Shown here: one piece after another, positions 24,145 through 28,474 of the stretch
How positions within the stretch are numbered: the stretch's first letter is position 1
How the letters are laid out: each line of letters starts with the position of its first letter
Assembly: GCA_002304935.1 (NCBI GenBank)
Contig: DBPS01000012.1
Coordinates: forward strand, 11,824 to 40,297
From: Candidatus Humimicrobium oleiphilum
GTDB taxonomy: Bacteria; Actinomycetota; Humimicrobiia; Humimicrobiales; Humimicrobiaceae
Direction: 5' to 3'
Length of the DNA stretch: 28,474 nucleotides
Made by a program: the position numbers and the translations under genes
The notes under the pieces: model-generated
Database searches by the model: none
Seen by the model: the letters and a program-made list of their open reading frames with translations, nothing else
Told to the model about the DNA's origin: nothing

Positions 24145-25437
24145 ATGAACATACTTATTTTGGGAAGTGGTGGCAGGGAACACTGCCTTGCCTGGAAATT
24201 GTCACAAAGCAAAAAGATTAATAACATTTTTGCTATTCCAGGTAATGCAGGGATAGCCCAGATTGCAGAATGCACTGCTCTGCCGATAAATAAAGATAAT
24301 TTCCCATCCATACTTGAATTTATAAAAAATAATAATATTGATTTTACTATTGTCGGCCCCGAAGCTCCTCTTGTAGAAGGTATTACGGACTATCTTGAAG
24401 GAAACGGCCATGCAGTATTCGGTCCTTCAAAAGATGCAGCAAAAATTGAGGGAAGCAAAGTTTTTACAAAAAAATTTGCAGTGAGGAACAATATTCCAGG
24501 CGCAAAAGCATATTTTTTTAAAAAAAATGATTATGAAAAAGCAAAAGAATTTATCGAAGGTCTTGATGCTGCCAGTTATCCATGGGTAATAAAAGCTGAC
24601 GGACTTGCATCAGGCAAAGGAGTTCTTATCTGTAATAGCCGGCATGAGCTGCTTGAAGCTCTAAAAGATTTTTTTATTGAAAATCTTTTCGGCAAATCAG
24701 GAGAAGAAATAATAATAGAAGAATTCATTGAAGGATTTGAACTATCCATTATGTGTATTTGTGATGGCAAAAGGATAATACCGATGGAACCTGCACAGGA
24801 TTATAAAAGGATTTTTGATAATGATAAAGGGAAAAATACCGGCGGCATGGGTAGTTTTTCCCCACTGCCTTTTGTAGATAATGTTCTGCAGAAAAAGATA
24901 CTTGAAAGGATAATATTCCCTACATTTGAGTCATTAAAAAAAGAAGGGATAATATATAAAGGAATCTTATACGGCGGGATAATCATAAAAGATAATGAGC
25001 CCTATCTTCTCGAATACAATTGCAGATTCGGAGACCCTGAAACCCAGGTTGTTCTTCCAAGGCTGGATAACGATCTTCTTGAACTACTTGTAAATGCGGG
25101 GACAGGGAATCTTGGCAGTACCGAACTGGCATGGAGTGCCAAAAAATGTGTTTGTGTTGTGATTGCTTCAAAAGGTTACCCTGAAACATTCTCAAAAGGA
25201 GATATAATATACGGAATAAAAGATTATTCAAATAAAAGCGATACTCTTGTTTTCCATGCAGGAACCAGCATGGATAAAGGGAATATAGTTACTAACGGCG
25301 GCAGGGTTTTAAATATTGTCAGTCAGGACAAAACTTTTAACGGGGCGATTGAGAAAAATTATAATAAAATTAAAAACATAAATTTTGATGGCATGCAGTA
25401 TAGAAATGATATTGCCAGAAAAGTGGCAGAAAAGTAA
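24145..25437 (+). CDS. purD: Phosphoribosylamine-glycine ligase (GAR synthetase)
   Basis: PurD of 430 residues, the second step of purine synthesis (phosphoribosylamine + glycine + ATP to GAR). It begins MNILILGSGGREHCLAWKL. The ATP-grasp part shows IKADGLASGKGV, GGMGSFSPLPF, and the metal/ATP block LEYNCRFGDPETQVVLPRL. The C-terminal domain contains VVIASKGYPETFSKGD, typical of PurD. AAGAGG precedes the ATG. It is placed between purA and purE; other pur genes are not in the window. Confidence 0.98.
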   Translation: MNILILGSGGREHCLAWKLSQSKKINNIFAIPGNAGIAQIAECTALPINKDNFPSILEFIKNNNIDFTIVGPEAPLVEGITDYLEGNGHAVFGPSKDAAKIEGSKVFTKKFAVRNNIPGAKAYFFKKNDYEKAKEFIEGLDAASYPWVIKADGLASGKGVLICNSRHELLEALKDFFIENLFGKSGEEIIIEEFIEGFELSIMCICDGKRIIPMEPAQDYKRIFDNDKGKNTGGMGSFSPLPFVDNVLQKKILERIIFPTFESLKKEGIIYKGILYGGIIIKDNEPYLLEYNCRFGDPETQVVLPRLDNDLLELLVNAGTGNLGSTELAWSAKKCVCVVIASKGYPETFSKGDIIYGIKDYSNKSDTLVFHAGTSMDKGNIVTNGGRVLNIVSQDKTFNGAIEKNYNKIKNINFDGMQYRNDIARKVAEK

Positions 25438-25463
25438 AAGAGTTTATTCAGGAGGAATGCAGA

Positions 25464-25925
25464 ATGGCAGAGAATAAAAAATTAGTTGCTATTTTGATGG
25501 GAAGCAGTTCAGATGAAAAGATTATGAGTCCGGCTGAAGACATCTTGGCAGAACTGGGAATAGGTTATGAAAAAATTGTATCTTCTGCACACAGAATGCC
25601 GGATAAAACATCAGATTTTGCAAGAAAGCTTAAAGATAATAATTTTGAGGTGGTTATTGCAGGCGCAGGCAAAGCAGCTCATCTTCCGGGTGTAATAGCT
25701 GCATATACCACACTTCCTGTTATAGGAGTACCTATTAAAACCGATGATCTCGGCGGTCTTGATTCACTTCTGTCCATAGTGCAGATGCCCGGCGGGGTGC
25801 CAGTAGCAACAGTTGCTATCAATGGTGCAAAAAACGCAGGTATACTTGCAGCTCAGATTCTTGCTCTTAAATATCCGGAAATAGATGAGAAATTAATGAT
25901 TTATAAAAAAAGCTTAGAAAAATAG
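25464..25925 (+). CDS. purE: N5-carboxyaminoimidazole ribonucleotide mutase (class I PurE)
   Basis: PurE of 153 residues. The phosphate-binding loop is MGSSSDEKIM, the catalytic His is in SSAHRMPDKT, and AGAGKAAHLPGVIA and GLDSLLSIVQMPGGVPVATV complete the site. The SSAHR and AAHLPG forms fit class I PurE, which normally works with PurK. No purK is adjacent, so it is elsewhere or the organism depends on free CO2 chemistry. CAGGAGG lies about 8 bases before the ATG. pstB starts 11 bp downstream. Confidence 0.96.
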   Translation: MAENKKLVAILMGSSSDEKIMSPAEDILAELGIGYEKIVSSAHRMPDKTSDFARKLKDNNFEVVIAGAGKAAHLPGVIAAYTTLPVIGVPIKTDDLGGLDSLLSIVQMPGGVPVATVAINGAKNAGILAAQILALKYPEIDEKLMIYKKSLEK

Positions 25926-25936
25926 GATTATTTTTT

Positions 25937-26716
25937 ATGTCAGATAATACAAAAATCAGAATTGAAGACTTTGGTTTTTATTACGGCGATACAAAGGTGC
26001 TGACTGATATCAGCTTTAATATTACAAAGAACACCATTACTGCTATAATCGGGCCTTCAGGATGTGGCAAGTCGACTTTGCTCAGGACGTTTAACAGAAT
26101 GAATGAGCTTCTTGGCAATGCAAGAGTCGAAGGTAATGTAGAGATAGACGGGAAAGACATTTACAAGTCAGGAGTCGATGTGGTTGAACTCAGAAAAAAA
26201 GTAGGAATGGTCTTTCAGAGACCGAATCCTTTCCCCAAAACCATTTATGATAATGTTGCATACGGACCCAGGCTCCATAAAAAATATTCAAAGAATACAC
26301 TTGATATGATTGTCGAAGACAGCCTGAAAAAGGCAGCATTATGGGATGAAGTCAGGCATAAACTTAATAAAAGCGCTCTTGATCTGTCCGGCGGGCAGCA
26401 GCAAAGATTATGTATAGCCAGAGTCCTGGCTGTTGACTCCGAGATAGTACTTATGGATGAACCTGCGTCTGCACTCGATCCTATTTCAACCCAGAAAATA
26501 GAGGATCTTATAATTGAATTAAGAAAAAACTATACAATAATAATAGTAACCCATAACATGCAGCAGGCTGCAAGAGTTTCCCAAAAGACTGCCTTTCTTT
26601 TAATGGAGGAACAGGGAAAAGCTGCAAAACTTATTGAATATGAAGATACCAAAAAGATTTTTACATATCCTTCAGATAAAAGAACTGAAGATTATATAAC
26701 CGGAAGATTTGGTTAA
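25937..26716 (+). CDS. pstB: Phosphate ABC transporter ATP-binding protein PstB
   Basis: A 259-residue ATPase with the close PstB pattern. Walker A is GPSGCGKST, followed directly by the PstB-specific LLRTFNRMNELL. The Q-loop is MVFQRPNPFPKTIYDNVAYG, the signature is LSGGQQQRL, Walker B is IVLMDEPASALDP, and the switch is VTHNMQQAARVS. The C-terminus IFTYPSDKRTEDYITGRFG is the standard PstB ending. PstB energises phosphate uptake with PstC, PstA and PstS. None of these, nor phoU, is next to it; it is tucked 11 bp behind purE and ahead of greA. AGGA lies about 9 bases before the ATG. Confidence 0.95.
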   Translation: MSDNTKIRIEDFGFYYGDTKVLTDISFNITKNTITAIIGPSGCGKSTLLRTFNRMNELLGNARVEGNVEIDGKDIYKSGVDVVELRKKVGMVFQRPNPFPKTIYDNVAYGPRLHKKYSKNTLDMIVEDSLKKAALWDEVRHKLNKSALDLSGGQQQRLCIARVLAVDSEIVLMDEPASALDPISTQKIEDLIIELRKNYTIIIVTHNMQQAARVSQKTAFLLMEEQGKAAKLIEYEDTKKIFTYPSDKRTEDYITGRFG

Positions 26717-26793
26717 TTCTTTATTAAATAATTCTGCTTTTTCTGAATATCTGCTGATTATTTATGATAATAATAAATAATAATAATTCTTTT

Positions 26794-26822
26794 TTGACAA
26801 CAACAATATATTGCAATATAAT
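26794..26822 (+). promoter_or_regulatory. Perfect consensus sigma-70-type promoter upstream of greA
   Basis: TTGACA at 26794-26799, exactly 17 nt of spacer, TATAAT at 26817-26822. Both hexamers are perfect. The predicted start is near 26829, giving a leader of about 40 nt before the greA ATG at 26869. It should drive greA and probably lysS. Confidence 0.9.
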
Positions 26823-26868
26823 ACGTGCACATATTTTTTAATGTTTAATTTTTCGGGAGACAATCCTA

Positions 26869-27336
26869 ATGAAAGAGTATCGAATAACTCAAGAAGGTTA
26901 TGAAAAACTTTTAAACGATCTTGATTATCTTGTTAAGAACAAAAGAAAAGAAATTGCAGAAAGATTAAAAGAAGCAAAAAATTCAGGAGGAGACCTTGCT
27001 GAAAACCTGGAATATGAATATGTCAAAAACGAACAGGCATTTGTTGAAGGAAGAATAGAGCAGATAAATGATATTCTTCAGAATTATGTGATTGTTGATA
27101 AAAAAATTAACAAAGATTCTATAGACATAGGTTCACTTGTTGTTGTAAGAGACCTTGATGAAAATAAGAATAAAAAATTTGAAATTGTAAGCTCTGTTGA
27201 ATCTGAACCTGAAAACATGAAAATATCAGATGAATCACCTCTCGGGAAAGCACTTCTTGGAAGAAAAATAAAAGATGAAATTTCGGTAAAAATACCCGGA
27301 AAAGTATTAAGATTAAAAGTAATCGATATAATTTAA
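26869..27336 (+). CDS. greA: Transcription elongation factor GreA
   Basis: GreA of 155 residues. It enters the RNA polymerase secondary channel and stimulates cleavage of backtracked transcripts. An N-terminal coiled coil (about 1-75) carries the tip acidic residues in GGDLAENLEYEYVKNEQAF, the counterpart of GDxSENAEY. The C-terminal FKBP-like domain ends SPLGKALLGRKIKDEISVKIPG. CGGGAGA lies about 8 bases before the ATG. A perfect consensus promoter is 47 bp upstream of the start. lysS follows 55 bp downstream, a greA-lysS pairing seen in many bacteria. Confidence 0.97.
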   Translation: MKEYRITQEGYEKLLNDLDYLVKNKRKEIAERLKEAKNSGGDLAENLEYEYVKNEQAFVEGRIEQINDILQNYVIVDKKINKDSIDIGSLVVVRDLDENKNKKFEIVSSVESEPENMKISDESPLGKALLGRKIKDEISVKIPGKVLRLKVIDII

Positions 27337-27391
27337 TTCTCCAGATAATAAAATTATTAATAATAATAAACAGATTGGACATTATATTACC

Positions 27392-28474
27392 ATGACCGAA
27401 AACATAAAAAGCGAAAATGTTCCGGATTATGAAAACACAAATTTAAACATAGAGAATATTGAGAATTCAGATGCAGAATATCTTCTGGAACTTGAAGATC
27501 CTTTAAGCGAACCGCTGAAGCTGAAAATTGAAAAGATAAAAAATCTAAGAGAAAATTCGCAGGATATATATTCCAGAAATTTCAAACCAAATACTGATAT
27601 AGATACTTTAAAGAAAAAATACTCTGAAATAGATAATCAGGAAAAAATCGAAGAGATTTTTTTAATTGCAGGCAGGATAATGGTTTTCAGAAAGCATGGG
27701 AAAGCAACTTTCAGCATTCTGAAAGATTTCAGCGGCCAGATACAGCTTTATCTTAATATCAGTAATATAGGTGAAGAGAAATATAATGAATTTTTAAGCC
27801 TTGATATCGGAGATATCATAGGAGTAGAAGGGAAAATATTTAAAACCCATACAAATGAGCTGACTATAAATGTCAGGGATTTTGTACTTCTTGGCAAGTC
27901 CTTGAGGATTTTCCCGGAAAAATGGCACGGACTTAAAGATAAGGAAATCAGATACAGGCAGAGATACCTGGATTTCATTGTCAACCCGGATGTTAAAAGT
28001 GCTTTTCTTATAAGGATAAAGATGATAGAAGCATTCAGGGAATTCCTGAGTAAGAAAGGTTTTCTGGAAGTTGAGACACCGATGCTGCAGCCGATTCCCG
28101 GAGGAGCTACTGCAAAACCATTTGTAACCCATCATAATGCTCTGGACATGCAGCTTTATCTCAGAATTGCACCAGAACTTTATCTTAAGAGGCTTATAGT
28201 CGGTGGTTTTGAAAGAGTTTTTGAAATTAACAGAAACTTCAGAAATGAAGGTATCTCATATAAACATAATCCTGAATTTACAATGCTTGAATTTTATCAG
28301 GCTTTTTCGAATTATAACGAACTGATGGAACTTACTGAGGAACTATTGAAGTTTGTGGCTTTAAAAGCAACAGGAACATTGAAATTTGATTACAGAGGCA
28401 GTGAAATAAATCTTGAAGGAAGCTGGGAAAAAATAACGATGATCGATTCTCTTAAAAAATATGCAGGAATAGAT
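27392..28474 (+). CDS. lysS: Lysyl-tRNA synthetase, class II (3' truncated by window edge)
   Basis: The first 361 codons of a class II LysRS, open to the last base. After a non-conserved acidic N-terminal extension of about 40 residues comes the anticodon-binding OB fold (about 85-190, with AGRIMVFRKHGKATF). The catalytic core then opens with WHGLKDKEIRYRQRYLDFI. Motif 1 is FLEVETPMLQPIPGGATAKPF, and motif 2 is FEINRNFRNEGISYKHNPEF. Bacterial LysRS normally begins about where KLKIEKIKNLREN lies, so the first 40 residues are extra or the real start is a later non-ATG codon. No Shine-Dalgarno is evident before ATG 27392. The missing part contains motif 3. Confidence 0.97.
   Translation, partial: MTENIKSENVPDYENTNLNIENIENSDAEYLLELEDPLSEPLKLKIEKIKNLRENSQDIYSRNFKPNTDIDTLKKKYSEIDNQEKIEEIFLIAGRIMVFRKHGKATFSILKDFSGQIQLYLNISNIGEEKYNEFLSLDIGDIIGVEGKIFKTHTNELTINVRDFVLLGKSLRIFPEKWHGLKDKEIRYRQRYLDFIVNPDVKSAFLIRIKMIEAFREFLSKKGFLEVETPMLQPIPGGATAKPFVTHHNALDMQLYLRIAPELYLKRLIVGGFERVFEINRNFRNEGISYKHNPEFTMLEFYQAFSNYNELMELTEELLKFVALKATGTLKFDYRGSEINLEGSWEKITMIDSLKKYAGID

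Noticed and set aside
26757..26781. AT-only inverted repeat (ATTATTTA/TAAATAAT) between pstB and greA
   Set aside because: No GC core and no convincing T-run directly after it; likely composition alone.
1..28474. Search for CRISPR arrays, transposases, phage genes, tRNA or rRNA genes
   Set aside because: No regularly spaced repeats, no transposase or integrase motifs and no tRNA or rRNA-like segments were seen; spacers are short and the genes mostly ordinary chromosomal ones.

Overview
The window looks like chromosomal DNA from an AT-rich, probably anaerobic, low-GC bacterium. Support comes from AGA/AGG-rich codon use, strong Shine-Dalgarno sites, several TTG starts, a two-domain desulfoferrodoxin (superoxide reductase) and oxygen-sensitive 2-hydroxyacyl-CoA dehydratase-type genes. 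The order rpsF-ssb-rpsR-DUF2232-rplI-dnaB-purA is typical of Firmicutes and is also seen in other low-GC or deep-branching lineages. I cannot assign a phylum from this sequence alone. I see no phage, transposon, CRISPR, rRNA or tRNA signature. No gene-free stretch exceeds about 240 bp.

Left part (1-11433), mixed accessory and housekeeping genes: the end of a MATE transporter, a small tautomerase (-), an FAD/NAD(P) reductase and desulfoferrodoxin (+), a TIGR02757 protein, a secreted DUF4214 plus LytR-CpsA-Psr protein with a strong terminator behind it, a CE7-type esterase, a lipoprotein with a duplicated domain, a two-gene ABC-2 exporter (-), an HD-domain hydrolase, a BadF-type sugar kinase, msrB (-) and a nitroreductase. 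Superoxide reductase, MsrB and possibly the reductase fit oxidative-stress defence in an anaerobe.

Middle (11527-17531): an 890-residue DHH/DHHA1-CBS-CBS-tRNA nucleotidyltransferase fusion converges on, and overlaps by 56 bp, a minus-strand three-gene set. That set holds an ATP-driven [4Fe-4S] activator (HgdC type) and two different HgdB/D-type subunits. This is the machinery for one-electron activation of 2-hydroxyacyl-CoA dehydration or a related low-potential reduction. No CoA-transferase or other pathway gene is adjacent, so the substrate is unknown. It is the best candidate for undescribed biochemistry here. The 237-bp divergent region in front of it carries several inverted repeats.

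Right part (17769-28474), the plus-strand core: a histidine phosphatase, then rpsF-ssb-rpsR-DUF2232-rplI-dnaB behind an extended -10 promoter and a structured leader. These are followed by purA-purD-purE (purine synthesis), a lone pstB ATPase, and greA with a perfect consensus sigma-70-type promoter. The window ends inside lysS. All three ribosomal protein genes (rpsF, rpsR, rplI) appear to start with TTG.
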